Notes: generated from the letters alone by a model not told the origin. Positions 38,779 to 48,437 are shown, counted from the stretch's first letter. The stretch: DNA of 64,000 bases from G963677485 sp942492855 (GCA_942492855.1 OW818647.1:806001-870000); one strand, 5' to 3'. Program-made: numbers and translations.

Positions 38779-39462
38779 ATGAACGTAAATAAGCTACTCG
38801 CCGCAGGTCTGATCATAGCCGCCCTTAGCCCATCAGCGTGGTCGCAGGAGCCGTCTGTGCCCAAGTGCGCCATCATGCCCGTCATCTTCCTGGAGAAGAA
38901 CGACACCTGTGATAACGCCACAGCGAAAGGCACAGTGATGGCCGCCATCAACGCCGACCTTGAGAAGGCAGGTATTGAGGCGATGTCGCCAGCCAACGCA
39001 AAGGCTGTCTACACCGCCGAAACGGGCAAAGCCATCTATGATTCCCTGCCCACACCCGCAGAGATGTTGATCATTGGACGCAAACTCAAGGCGAAGTATG
39101 TCATGGCCGCCAAACTGAAGTGGGATGTCACCTCCAAGTGGGTCGCTCTAGGGCCCAAGACCAAAGCATACGCCACAGTGGACATGCTGGTGATCGACAC
39201 CGACAAGCAAGAGATTGTGATCAATTCGCAGGGTGTGAAGGCGGATAGCACCAAGATAGAGAAGAGCTGGGAGACGGCTGCCTCATTGCTGGTCACGATG
39301 GGGGCCACCGTGTTCAGCGGCGGGCCAAAGACGCCGCACATGGAGCGCAGCGGAGTCGTGGCCGTGCTGAAGGCGATGGAACCCTGGCTGTCTACGCTCA
39401 ACGCACCCAGTAAGAAGATCGTGCTGGACGACGCCAGAGGCGCGAAACTGAAAAGCAAGTAG
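38779..39462 (+). CDS. Small periplasmic protein of unknown function
   Basis: A 227-aa exported protein with a signal peptide about 1-22 (NVNKLLAAGLIIAALSPSAW). The mature part starts KCAIMPVIFLEKNDTCD, predicted disulfide Cys pair, then alternates helices and strands with ALSPANAKAVY and EMLIIGRKLKAKYVMAAKLKW. That pattern (small domain with the phrase GRKLKAKYVM) recalls TolB-N/CsgG-like periplasmic folds, but I cannot assign a family. ATG 38779 has AAGGAG upstream; an earlier ATG at 38749 would add ten residues before the signal. Divergent from the GH127-like gene. Followed by a repeat hairpin. Confidence 0.82.
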   Translation: MNVNKLLAAGLIIAALSPSAWSQEPSVPKCAIMPVIFLEKNDTCDNATAKGTVMAAINADLEKAGIEAMSPANAKAVYTAETGKAIYDSLPTPAEMLIIGRKLKAKYVMAAKLKWDVTSKWVALGPKTKAYATVDMLVIDTDKQEIVINSQGVKADSTKIEKSWETAASLLVTMGATVFSGGPKTPHMERSGVVAVLKAMEPWLSTLNAPSKKIVLDDARGAKLKSK

Positions 39463-39493
39463 CTGAGGCAGCCCGGGTTGTAACTGATACGGT

Positions 39494-39582
39494 CGTAGGG
39501 GCCACCCTTGTGGTGGCCCTAAACGTTGCTTATTCGATTGTTTTCGATTAGGGCGCCCACAAGGGGCGCCCCTACGACCAGC
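39494..39582. repeat. GTAGGGGCC palindrome pair
   Basis: GTAGGGGCCACC, loop, GGTGGCCCTA, then a spacer and TTAGGGCGCCCACAAGGGGC closed by GCCCCTAC. It begins about 30 bp after the stop of the small periplasmic protein. Confidence 0.75.
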
Positions 39583-39615
39583 CTCTGATTCCGCAACATG
39601 AAGGACAGTCAATCA

Positions 39616-39860
39616 CCCACAAGTTAGGGCGCCAGGTTTTAACGTTGTATACCAGCCCTACCACGCGCTCAAGCACGTGGCTATTGACCGGCCAAGCCTG
39701 CTGAAGCAGGCTGCAGGGCTTCGCCCTGTTTGTGAAGCTTGCGCACGTAGGCTGATACAACGATATAACGACCAACACCCGGAACGGCTGATACGGAGCG
39801 ATGACCCGTAGGCCGCTTTAGCGGTCTTGGTGTTCAATAGCCGAGACATTTATGTCGCGG
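39616..39860. repeat. About 250-bp multi-hairpin element, copy B (inverted)
   Basis: Reverse-complement copy of the element at 15731-15985, with the same hairpins in the same order and the end motif CCGAGACATTTATGTCGCGG at 39841-39860. The 192-bp core differs from copy A at 23 positions with no insertion or deletion. A short tail with GCGCTTTAGCGCGTGG continues to about 39925. No gene is visible between 39463 and 39971. Confidence 0.85.
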
Positions 39861-39971
39861 AATCGGAATCTACTGGCTCCGCAGATATTTATGGTCAATA
39901 ACCATGCGCTTTAGCGCGTGGCATGGTCGGTTACGCAGCCCCCATTTCGCATTTGAAGTTGATGTCCGTCC

Positions 39972-42383
39972 CTACTTCTCCACTCCACCCACGTAACCGG
40001 TGTTGTGTTTGCCATCCTCAGACTGCGTTTTCGCATTACCTGCGCCGTTGGCCAGCGTAAACTCGCCCTGCTGTCCGCTGACGGAGTTCCCTCCAACCCA
40101 CACCTTGAACAGACCAGGCTGGATGACCGCATCTCCGTTGTCGTCGAAGTAAGCGATGTCGCGTGAACTGAGCGTGAATTTCACCCGTTTGGTTTCGCCA
40201 GGCTGAAGCATGATACGCTCAAACCGCTTCAGCTCCCTCACTGGACGAGTGGGGAGCGAGACCACGTCTTGCAGGTAGAGCTGCACCACCTCTTCACCAT
40301 CACGCGATCCTGTGTTCTTTACATCCACCGCCACGTGGATGTCCGCACTCAGGTCAGCCGTCTTCGGGTCGACACTCAGCTTGCCATACTCGAAAGTGGT
40401 GTAGCTCAGTCCATACCCATACGGGTAGACGGGAGCATACTCCGTGTCCATGTAGCCCACCGAAAACACGGGGTGCGACCCCGCTGGCCGGCCCGCGTTC
40501 TTCCGGTTGTAAAACATGGGGCAGAAGCCCGTCGACTTGGGGAAGGTCACCGGCAAACGTCCCGCCGGGTTGTAGTCACCAAACAGCACATCCGCCACCG
40601 CATGACCGGCCTCGTTCCCGGCGTGCCAGGAGTCCAGGATGGCGGGCACATGCTCTGCGATCCACGGGATCGCCAACGCCCTGCCGTTCACCAGAACCAC
40701 CACCACGGGTTTACCAACGGCACACACCGCCTCAACCAACTGCTGCTGTAAGCCAGGCAGCTCGATCTCACTGCGGCTGGAGGCCTCGCCGTTCATGCCC
40801 GGGTGTTCGCCGACCACTATCACCGCTACATCCGCGTTGCGGGCTGCTTCCACAGCTTTAGCGATGCCGTCCGCATTGGCAGCCCGGTCGTTGCCGGCTT
40901 TGTCGAAATGACGGACTGGCAGCGAACATCCCTGGGTGTAGGTCACTACGGTGTCAGCCGAGACGGCCTTCTTGATACCGTTCAGTATGCTCACCGCGTC
41001 GGAGCTTCGACCCAGAGCAGCCCAGGTGCCCAGCATAGAGCCGGCATCACCCGCCAGATCACCGATCACTGCGATGGACTTGGTGTTCTTCGCAAGCGGT
41101 AGCAGACCATCCTGGTTTTTCAACAGCACCAGCGACTTCTGCGCGATGCGGCGCGCTTCCGCGATACTCTGCGGGGTACGTTCCACCTTCGCCAGCAGTG
41201 CGGGGTCGGTGTATGGATGGTCAAAAAGTCCCAGACGGAACTTCACCCGCAGAACCCTGCGCACGGCCTCATTGATCTGGCTCATCTTGATGTCACCAGA
41301 CTTCACCAGCTCCGCGAGCGTGTCGCGGAAGCAGTTCGAGCCCATATCCATGTCCATACCGGCACCCAGAGCCAGCCTGGCGGCGTCGGCGCGGGTAGCG
41401 GCCACACCGTGGTTCACCAGCTCGTATACCGCGTTTGCGTCGCTCACCGCATAGCCATCGAACCCCATCTTCTTCTTCAGCCAGCCTGTCAGCAGCTCTT
41501 TGTGGCAGGACATCGGAATTCCGCCCACCTCGTTGAACGAGGGCATGACGGTCTGCATCCCTGCCTCCACAGCCGCGATGTAGGGATACAGATACACATT
41601 GTAGAGCGTGCTCTTGGAGATATCCGCGGTGTCGTAGTCGCGCCCCGCTTCGGCCGCACCATACGCGGTGAAGTGCTTGGCGCAGGCTGCGACTGCGTCC
41701 TGACCGGCCAAGTCTATGCCTTGGAAGCCTCTCACCATGGCCGCTCCCATCACGGAGTTCAGATACGGGTCCTCACCGCAGCCTTCGGCCATGCGGCCCC
41801 AGCGGGCATCGCGGGCTACATCGATCATCGGAGCAAAGGTCCAGTGGATGCCGGAAGCCCGCGCCTCAGTCGCGGCGATGCGGCTGGCCGATTCCGCGCA
41901 CTGCGGGTCGAACGACGCGGCGATGCCCAGCGGTATCGGGAAGGTGGTGCGGCAGCCATGAATCACATCATGGCCGATGATCAACGGGATGTGCAGGCGT
42001 GATTCCTCCACGGCGATGTGCTGCAACTGGTTCACGCGGTCGCGGATTTCGGCCCCTGTGCCGGATAGTGAGAGCAGTGAGCCCACCTTGCCCTTGCGGA
42101 CATCTTCCTCGCCGTTCTTGTCCAGACCACCCCCGTATTGGGTGAGCTGGCCGATCTTCTCCTCAAGGTTCATCTTGGCCATCAAGCTGCTGATTTTCTT
42201 CTCTATGGGGTCTTGTTTACTTATCATTTGTTGAGATAATCCTATGTTTTTGACCGTATATGTCTTTAACGATGCTGTTTTCGAGGCAGAAGGGGCTCCC
42301 AGCACCAGCGGACTGACAGAGAGACTGGCCCCACACATTAACCCTAAGGTGATTTTGAATAACTGGGTCGTTTGTCGGGTCAT
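39972..42383 (-). CDS. GH3 beta-glucosidase-type glycosidase
   Basis: A retaining GH3 enzyme of 803 aa, releasing beta-glucose or beta-xylose from oligosaccharide ends. Signal sequence about 1-30 (FKITLGLMCGASLSVSP). The barrel has GHDVIHG, KHFTAYG and the nucleophile D315 in GYAVSDANAVYEL. The second alpha/beta domain shows VIGDLAGDAGSMLGTWAA and VVGEHPGMNGEA, where the acid/base Glu is expected. A C-terminal fibronectin-like domain (YGYGLSYTTFEYG, VKNTGSRDGEEVVQLYL) ends it, as in bgl-type enzymes. The ribosome-binding site before ATG 42383 is weak (AGAG). Likely periplasmic. Confidence 0.95.
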   Translation of the reverse strand: MTRQTTQLFKITLGLMCGASLSVSPLVLGAPSASKTASLKTYTVKNIGLSQQMISKQDPIEKKISSLMAKMNLEEKIGQLTQYGGGLDKNGEEDVRKGKVGSLLSLSGTGAEIRDRVNQLQHIAVEESRLHIPLIIGHDVIHGCRTTFPIPLGIAASFDPQCAESASRIAATEARASGIHWTFAPMIDVARDARWGRMAEGCGEDPYLNSVMGAAMVRGFQGIDLAGQDAVAACAKHFTAYGAAEAGRDYDTADISKSTLYNVYLYPYIAAVEAGMQTVMPSFNEVGGIPMSCHKELLTGWLKKKMGFDGYAVSDANAVYELVNHGVAATRADAARLALGAGMDMDMGSNCFRDTLAELVKSGDIKMSQINEAVRRVLRVKFRLGLFDHPYTDPALLAKVERTPQSIAEARRIAQKSLVLLKNQDGLLPLAKNTKSIAVIGDLAGDAGSMLGTWAALGRSSDAVSILNGIKKAVSADTVVTYTQGCSLPVRHFDKAGNDRAANADGIAKAVEAARNADVAVIVVGEHPGMNGEASSRSEIELPGLQQQLVEAVCAVGKPVVVVLVNGRALAIPWIAEHVPAILDSWHAGNEAGHAVADVLFGDYNPAGRLPVTFPKSTGFCPMFYNRKNAGRPAGSHPVFSVGYMDTEYAPVYPYGYGLSYTTFEYGKLSVDPKTADLSADIHVAVDVKNTGSRDGEEVVQLYLQDVVSLPTRPVRELKRFERIMLQPGETKRVKFTLSSRDIAYFDDNGDAVIQPGLFKVWVGGNSVSGQQGEFTLANGAGNAKTQSEDGKHNTGYVGGVEK

Positions 42384-42571
42384 ATGGGTGTTACTCTCTT
42401 TCGCGTTTGGAGTCGGGGTATATTGCCATCGGGTTTATTCTATCATGGTACCGACAGATAAACGTGTGACGCAGGCTCGTTTCAGACCCGGCAAATGGTG
42501 CGGAGGGTTATAATGTGATCAGCACGATGGAACTCAAGCGGCCTTCCCACGAACACAGAAGGTGAGTATAG

Positions 42572-43696
42572 ATGCCCGTACCAAAAGCCAAGCCGACGAC
42601 AAGACCCTCATTCCGAGGCGTCTATTTCAACCCGCAGTTCGCCACTAAAGACTACCCCTGGCTGCTCTTCTACACCGACCACCGCAGCAGGATACGCACC
42701 GAACTAGCGGAATTGGTCGCCAAAACCGGCATGAACCTGGTCGATGTGTTCGTGCTGATTCCCAACAGCCTGAAGAAGCCAGCCGTGGGTAACCGCGTGG
42801 GCGAGGCTACGGCGGAGTGGGCCAACATCAGATTTCTGGATAACGTGGCGGCTTTCGTAGATGATTGCCATGATGCGGGTCTTTCTGTGGAGCTTGATTT
42901 GGTCGACAACCGCTGGATCCCTTACTCCGTGGATTCCGCGAACCACATCGGCAAACCTGAGGGGCCGTGGTGGCCGGTAGCGGACGATACACCCTGGGAT
43001 GAGGCTGCCGCCTGGTACAAGCAGGTCATTGAGTATGTGGAAACTCACTCAGCGCACCCCGAGAGCATTGCGATGTGGTGCATGATGGGCAACTACACAT
43101 GGGGTGGTGCGGAACCGGTGCTGTGGAACGACGACGGCCGACCGGCCATCATTACATGGACGGAGCGGTTTATTAAGGCCGTATGGCCCGTGTTCCGAAC
43201 CGCCGGGCACCGGCCGAAAGCGGCACCCATTCTGCTGCCGATCTTTGCGAGCAATGAGTATTGGAATAGACGACGGCCGTTGGAGCGCTTAGGCGGGTTC
43301 ACCAATCTGAAGAGGTGGATAGTCGATGACATGAAGCTACCGCCCGACTACTGGGTGATGTCCACCTACCCGTATTGCGACCCGGCCAGCGACGGTTTCA
43401 ACTACCTCAAGGCGATCATCAACATACTCGGACCAGGCAGTGCAGCCCGCATTCTGTCCACCGATCTCAAGGGCGAGGGCCACCAAAGCGAGTTGCGGGA
43501 CACCATCATCAAGACCGACCTTAAGAGCGGCTCGGAGATGCTGAAGTGGCACATGGCCAAATGCGCCCAGTACCGGTTCGCAGGCTGGTGGATGTGGGCC
43601 TACCAGGATACCGTCGATTCGTCTACCGGCCTTCGCACGATTGACGGACTGTGGAAGACGGAGCTGCTGAAGGTGATCCGCGAGGAGGCAAGGTAG
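42572..43696 (+). CDS. Unassigned TIM-barrel-like protein
   Basis: A 374-aa protein with no signal peptide. FRGVYFNPQF, TGMNLVDVFVL, IAMWCMMGNYTW, YWVMSTYPYCDP and FAGWWMWAYQDT look like successive TIM-barrel strands with aromatic platforms, as in glycoside hydrolases. I cannot see a certain catalytic Glu pair; Glu residues in WSGGAEP and the last strand are absent or shifted. ATG 42572 has AAGGTGAG upstream. It stands between the divergent GH3 gene and a GTAGGGGCG palindrome and ends 84 bp before the convergent glycyl radical enzyme. Sugar-related function is inferred from its neighbours only. Confidence 0.8.
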   Translation: MPVPKAKPTTRPSFRGVYFNPQFATKDYPWLLFYTDHRSRIRTELAELVAKTGMNLVDVFVLIPNSLKKPAVGNRVGEATAEWANIRFLDNVAAFVDDCHDAGLSVELDLVDNRWIPYSVDSANHIGKPEGPWWPVADDTPWDEAAAWYKQVIEYVETHSAHPESIAMWCMMGNYTWGGAEPVLWNDDGRPAIITWTERFIKAVWPVFRTAGHRPKAAPILLPIFASNEYWNRRRPLERLGGFTNLKRWIVDDMKLPPDYWVMSTYPYCDPASDGFNYLKAIINILGPGSAARILSTDLKGEGHQSELRDTIIKTDLKSGSEMLKWHMAKCAQYRFAGWWMWAYQDTVDSSTGLRTIDGLWKTELLKVIREEAR

Positions 43697-43763
43697 GGGC
43701 GACCGGCCGGTCGCCCGTATTGTGGGCACCATCTGTTTTGGGGCGACCGGCCGGTCGCCCCTA
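43695..43763. repeat. GTAGGGGCG palindrome between convergent genes
   Basis: GTAGGGGCGACCGGCCGGTC and, about 40 bp on, GGGCGACCGGCCGGTCGCCC followed by CTAC. The two copies are near identical and lie between convergent stops, where they can end both transcripts. Confidence 0.75.
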
Positions 43764-43780
43764 CGGTGGCGCGACTCCGG

Positions 43781-46000
43781 TCAGCCTGAATACTTGCGCC
43801 GGCTGATGATCTCGTCCTGGCTCTCCTTCGACAGGGTGCAGAAACGGGCAGAATATCCGCCGACTCGCACCATCAGGTCACGGTGGGCATCAGGATGCTT
43901 CTGCGCCTCGATCAGCCGATCCACAGACATGATGTTACCCTGGAAGATATGCCCGCCCTCGTTGATGTAAGTCTCCAACACTGGACGCACAATGTTTGGC
44001 TTGGCCCAGGTATGGTCGATATCCCACATCATCGAAGCTCCGCCCGGAATCTCGTGCAGCGACAGGCTGGTGGCGTCACCGATTGATGCGGTGATCCCGT
44101 TTGTGGCGGAGCCACACTGTGGCGAAAGGCCATGAGCCAGCGGAGCTCCTGCGGTTCGGCCGTCGGCCGTCGCCCCGGTCTCAAGCCCGAAACTGACCAC
44201 CCATACAAATCCCAAAATGATCGGCCTGCAATGGCCGTCCTCAGGATTGACGTGATTCTTCAGGCTATGAGTGAAGTCCAACAGCACGCGGTCGACCATC
44301 CGGACGACCTCATCGTCCGATCCACACCCATACTTGGGCAGATTCCTTAGGTAGGTGTGCATCTCCGTGAATCCTTCGAAGTTCGCCCTGAGGGCCTCCA
44401 GTATCTCCACCCCCGTATACTTTTTGTCATCGAAGACAGCCCTCTTAATAGCGTAAAGACTGTCACCCACATTCGGTATGCCCACCCCGGAACCTCCGTA
44501 GTGTGGGTAGCGAGCACCACCGTCATTAATTGCCCGGCCCTTGCTGAGGCAATCATTGACCATGGTCGACAACAAGAACGCTGGCCGGTATTTCGCGTAG
44601 CACCCCAGCGATATATCGAGGTGCCGCATCAAAATGGCCATTTCCCGGTTGAGTTCTGCCCGGAAGGCGTCATACAGCTCGTTGAAGGACGCATAGTCAA
44701 CAAGCGTTTTCGTGATGGGGGCCATGATGATATCCGAGCCCAACCGCTTCCCGCCGTTCAACACCAGCTCGAGAGTCTGCGCCACGTTGACTGCAAACGC
44801 AAAAAGCAGATCACCACTCGCCCCCTGCACGCCCACTTCCATACATCCACCGGCCGCCCAGTTTCTGGCATCGTCGATATCGGTGCCGTCCTCCACCAGT
44901 GCACGGATGATGGCATCGTCGCCGTATACCTGGCCGCGGTTCTCGGATTCGATCAGGTAGCGCGCGGCAAGATCGAGAAACGGCTTCGGTGAATCGTCGG
45001 GAACCCGCATATATACCGATGGATGAGTGTTCTTGAGTTCAATCATCGCCTCCACGATTATATACGACACCGGGTTTATGGCGATGCTGCCATCCGGATT
45101 CCTCCCGCCAACCATGATGGCCTCAACCCATCCGTCGGCATCGTGAATCCTCTCGTCCAGCTTGATCATGAGCTCCGTCACAAGCTCGCGGGCCTCATCC
45201 ATGGATATACTACCGGCCTCAAGATCAGCTTCGAGATAGGGCCACAGATACCAGTCCAGCCTGCCCGGTCCGTTGCCGCCAAATGGGTTTTCAAACATCA
45301 CGGCCAGATGCTGCAGCAGGAAACCCTGCACCGCTTCGCGGAATGTGCTGGCGGGTTTGGCTGGAACGCGCTCGCAGACCGCGGCCATATCCAACAGCTC
45401 CGTCCGTCGCAGGTCATCCGACTCATCTGCCGCCATCGCCCTCAACGTCTCCACGTGTCGCTTGACCCAGACCATGAAACCCTCAAGAACAATCGACGCG
45501 CAGTCATAAAACTCCACGGCTTTGGCATCACCTTCGTGATCGTTACGGTGTTGGGCAATCTCACTTAACAGCCCCTCCACTCCCAGGTGAAGCAGTTTGC
45601 CAAAGTCCCACGTCACGTGGCCTGGTGCCGCCATGCCGCCAAAAGGTGTTTCGGTGGGGTCGGAGCCCGGAAAGGCTTGGCTCACCGCCACACGGTAGTT
45701 TTCGCAAACCGTAAACTCCGCCCACCTTGGATCCATGCTGGACCCGCTGAGTTCCGGCGATTCCGCTCCTGGACAGGCTTGATAAATCTGCCCAGCCAGC
45801 CTTTCCAGTGGGAACACATAAACGGGCTCGTTCGCAAGTGCATACGCCATCGAACGTGCCTGCCGCTCCGCCAGAGGCCTGTCGGCGTATAGTTCAAAGA
45901 ACGCCCTGGTCCAGTTGCCTACCTTAGGGCTTTCGTGCGGCATCCTTGCCCGTGATACCGCCTGATCCCTGTAATCCGCCAGTCTGCTGTTCAATGACAT
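43781..46000 (-). CDS. Glycyl radical enzyme (PFL-like), no activase nearby
   Basis: A 739-aa glycyl radical enzyme; such oxygen-sensitive enzymes use a backbone Gly radical to form a Cys thiyl radical for C-C, C-N or C-O cleavage. The C-terminal box VRVGGYSARFCTL places the radical at G715. The active-site loop AAGGCMEVG gives C386 and E388, the C-x-E type of dehydratases and lyases rather than the CC of pyruvate formate-lyase. Where many of these have NGHS, this one reads FENPFGGNGPGR. The partner radical-SAM activase is absent from the window. ATG 46000 has GGAG directly against it; TTG 45994 has better spacing and may be the true start. Substrate unknown. Confidence 0.9.
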   Translation of the reverse strand: MSLNSRLADYRDQAVSRARMPHESPKVGNWTRAFFELYADRPLAERQARSMAYALANEPVYVFPLERLAGQIYQACPGAESPELSGSSMDPRWAEFTVCENYRVAVSQAFPGSDPTETPFGGMAAPGHVTWDFGKLLHLGVEGLLSEIAQHRNDHEGDAKAVEFYDCASIVLEGFMVWVKRHVETLRAMAADESDDLRRTELLDMAAVCERVPAKPASTFREAVQGFLLQHLAVMFENPFGGNGPGRLDWYLWPYLEADLEAGSISMDEARELVTELMIKLDERIHDADGWVEAIMVGGRNPDGSIAINPVSYIIVEAMIELKNTHPSVYMRVPDDSPKPFLDLAARYLIESENRGQVYGDDAIIRALVEDGTDIDDARNWAAGGCMEVGVQGASGDLLFAFAVNVAQTLELVLNGGKRLGSDIIMAPITKTLVDYASFNELYDAFRAELNREMAILMRHLDISLGCYAKYRPAFLLSTMVNDCLSKGRAINDGGARYPHYGGSGVGIPNVGDSLYAIKRAVFDDKKYTGVEILEALRANFEGFTEMHTYLRNLPKYGCGSDDEVVRMVDRVLLDFTHSLKNHVNPEDGHCRPIILGFVWVVSFGLETGATADGRTAGAPLAHGLSPQCGSATNGITASIGDATSLSLHEIPGGASMMWDIDHTWAKPNIVRPVLETYINEGGHIFQGNIMSVDRLIEAQKHPDAHRDLMVRVGGYSARFCTLSKESQDEIISRRKYSG

Positions 46001-46110
46001 CTCCTGTTACCACCTTAACCTTCCGTGATCTGTGTTATGGTGACGGTCCTGCGTAGGGGCCGTTTTGCTTTCGCCATGATCTGTACTCCTGTGTTTCAGA
46101 TGGGCGATAT

Positions 46111-46330
46111 TCCGCCGATTCCGCGACATAAATGTCTCGGCTATTGATCACCAAGACTGCTGAAGCAGTCTTCATTAACGTTATCTTCGTCGGCAAGGAG
46201 CTCCGCAGCCCGGTTTAGCGGGCTTGTTGATTAATAGCCGAGACATTTATGTCGCGGCACATGGTCTATACGATCCCAATCCAGATTTGTGGTCAATAGC
46301 CATGTGCTTTAGCGCGTGGCACGGCGGTAT
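46111..46330. repeat. Multi-hairpin element, second subtype
   Basis: CCGCGACATAAATGTCTCGG at 46121-46140 and its reverse complement at 46238-46257 bound a cassette with AGACTGCTGAAGCAGTCT and GCCCGGTTTAGCGGGCT, followed by GCCATGTGCTTTAGCGCGTG. The cassette recurs at 58490-58626. The remaining gap (46001-46393) shows no gene. Confidence 0.8.
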
Positions 46331-46393
46331 GTAACGAGCCACAACGCACGACCACCATTTACGAATTTACGGGTGATAGCCTGTTACACACCC

Positions 46394-47290
46394 CTACGGC
46401 TTCACCTGCAGAGAGGCGGCAAGGGCCTTATCCCAGCTTACCCACTCCAGCTTTTGGATGTAGACGCTGTTCAGGTCGCTCTCTCCGGGTAGACCACCGA
46501 TGCGGCTGTGCACTGCGGCGCAGATCACGAAGTCGTTGCGGCCGGCTCGCACCATCTCGGGGGCGTGACCGCTGATCTCGTACAACCGGTCGATGGTGGG
46601 ATCGCCGAAGCGGTATGGGCTCTTGCTGGCATACACCGAAACGCGCCCGTAGTCGAAGCCGCTGACGAACAGGTAATACCAGTCGTCCTTCTTCATGACG
46701 AAGGGTGATTCCCCGCACTTATACGGCTCCGGCATATTGCCGATCACGATGATGGGCTCCGACCATTTTAACAGATCGAGCGACTTGCGCACCTTGATGG
46801 GACCGGTGCTGGCGTAATACATCAGATAGCACTTCTCGGTCTTATCGTAGAACACGCAGGCGTCTCGGTCACCCTCTTCGGAGAAGACCAGGTTGCCCTG
46901 CAGCTCTGGACCGGTGTATGGCTCCCACTTCTCCAGTTTCGGGTCATGGGACACAAACAGCTTGATGCTCTGCGAGACCTTGCTCATGTGAGAGTAATAC
47001 AGATAGGCGGTGTTCTTGTCTTTCCAAATGGCATATGGCGCCCACATATGGTCGATGAGCGGGTCATCGCAACTGATGCGCGGCAGGTATTTATACTGGC
47101 TTTCCAGCCGGTTCCCCACCGCATGGAACATGCTGGAGTCGGGCTGGCTGATGCCGATACAGTGCCAGCGTCCCAGCTTGTCTTGGATCATGCACATATC
47201 GCTGTGCCATTCACCGTTGGCCACAATCGGCCGGGCGGTTTTCCATGGGCCGCTTAGTCGCGGGTAGAGTTTCGGTTTTGTGGTATCCAT
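46394..47290 (-). CDS. GH43-like five-bladed beta-propeller glycosidase
   Basis: A 298-aa protein of the GH32/GH43/GH68 propeller type, with no signal peptide. Blade pattern: WHSDMCMIQDKLGRWHCIG, DHMWAPYAIWKDKNTAYLYY, DRDACVFYDKTEKCYLMYYA and GESPFVMKKDDWYYLFVSG. The Asp in WHSD fits the catalytic base, DRDAC the pKa modulator and GESPF the acid. Enzymes of this kind release arabinose, xylose or fructose; substrate cannot be fixed. ATG 47290 has GGGGAA upstream. It heads the 3' end of the minus-strand glycan cluster; 87 bp separate it from the next gene upstream. Confidence 0.88.
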   Translation of the reverse strand: MDTTKPKLYPRLSGPWKTARPIVANGEWHSDMCMIQDKLGRWHCIGISQPDSSMFHAVGNRLESQYKYLPRISCDDPLIDHMWAPYAIWKDKNTAYLYYSHMSKVSQSIKLFVSHDPKLEKWEPYTGPELQGNLVFSEEGDRDACVFYDKTEKCYLMYYASTGPIKVRKSLDLLKWSEPIIVIGNMPEPYKCGESPFVMKKDDWYYLFVSGFDYGRVSVYASKSPYRFGDPTIDRLYEISGHAPEMVRAGRNDFVICAAVHSRIGGLPGESDLNSVYIQKLEWVSWDKALAASLQVKP

Positions 47291-47377
47291 TGGTGTTCCC
47301 CTTTTGTATTTTACATCAGGTAGGATGAGTCGGACGAGTAAGATTGTGTACGCGACACCCTTACCACATGCCCATAT

Positions 47378-48406
47378 TTATAAGGGCTTTCCGCCAAGCC
47401 GGGCCACGGTGGCGGCGATCACCTCTTCAGGTTCGCGATAGGGGTTCTTACAGCCCTCCACCAACAGCTCAATGGGATAACGGCGCCGCAGCTCCCAAAG
47501 GCCGCACTCAACCAGCATCAGCACTGTCTTTTGCCTCGCAGGTGAATCCGCGATCACCCGCAGCACGCGAAGCGCCTGGTCGAGTTTACGCTCCACATAC
47601 CCGGAGGCTGCGTCCCAGTGTGGCTGGCGATGCTGGTTCAGCAGCTCCAGTTCGAACTCCTCCATGAGCATGGGCACAACCCCACCCCAGTGAGCTGGAA
47701 AGCCCTTCAGGATGTAGGCCACATCTTCCTGGCTGCCGCGAAGGGAGGCTGTCTTGCGCACCATGGTCATGGTAGCGGCGTCGAGGTCATTGGCCTCCGG
47801 ATCCCAGTCATACGCAAACGGCACTCGTATGTTCCAGCCTGGACCAGGGATGTCCTCCCACATGATGTTCACGGCTGGGTCTATCGCGCTCAGTGCGGTA
47901 TAGCTCTCACGTGTGGCCCCGGCATGGATGTTCGCAAACAGCTTCAGTTTCGGATGTTTCGCGCGGACAGCGTCCATGATATGACCGGCAAACTTCACAT
48001 AGAGCGGGCCGATACCGGTGGCATAGGCGTGCTTACAAATCTCGCAGTCCAGGCGGCATGTGGAGGTCAGCTCGGTGCCGCCCACTTGAAACACGATGCC
48101 ATCGCAGTGTAGCGGTGCATAGTGCTCGTCAATCAGCTCCGTGACGATCTTCGCCCATTTCTGCGCATCCTCTCGGCTGTTCAGGCAGACCGGGCTGTTC
48201 CAGCTCCAGTTGAATCCCCATAGCATTGAGATGCCGCGCTCGCGGGCGTATTTCTGTATCTCAGTCGCTGCCGGCGTCGGTTTATCGGTATGCCAGAACA
48301 CCGCGGTGTCCATGCGTGCGGCTTGCATGTTGTCGATGAACCTCTTCCAGTTGTAGACTCTTCCGCCCCAGGTCCAAATCCCTACGTGATCTATCCGTTT
48401 AGCCAT
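47378..48406 (-). CDS. Unassigned TIM-barrel-like glycosidase candidate
   Basis: A 342-aa cytosolic protein I cannot assign. RIDHVGIWTWGGRVYNW, MDTAVFWHTDKP, SMLWGFNWSWN, DGIVFQVGGTE, KLFANIHAG and NIMWEDIPGPGW look like barrel strands; the acid candidates are the Glu residues in GGTE and WEDIPG. RLDCEICKHAY carries a C-x2-C pair. ATG 48406 has a weak GAGAG upstream; the frame opens to 48469 but then overlaps the upstream GH39 gene. 31 bp separate it from that gene, so it belongs to the cluster transcript. Context suggests a sugar substrate. Confidence 0.8.
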   Translation of the reverse strand: MAKRIDHVGIWTWGGRVYNWKRFIDNMQAARMDTAVFWHTDKPTPAATEIQKYARERGISMLWGFNWSWNSPVCLNSREDAQKWAKIVTELIDEHYAPLHCDGIVFQVGGTELTSTCRLDCEICKHAYATGIGPLYVKFAGHIMDAVRAKHPKLKLFANIHAGATRESYTALSAIDPAVNIMWEDIPGPGWNIRVPFAYDWDPEANDLDAATMTMVRKTASLRGSQEDVAYILKGFPAHWGGVVPMLMEEFELELLNQHRQPHWDAASGYVERKLDQALRVLRVIADSPARQKTVLMLVECGLWELRRRYPIELLVEGCKNPYREPEEVIAATVARLGGKPL

Positions 48407-48437
48407 ATGTCTCTCAGCTTTCATGTATTGTGACGGA

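Noticed and set aside
41217..42002. 261-aa plus-strand frame
   Set aside because: Antisense to the GH3 gene.
46001..47377. Glycyl radical enzyme activase near the radical enzyme
   Set aside because: No CxxxCxxC radical-SAM protein is encoded on either side; neighbours are glycosidase-like.
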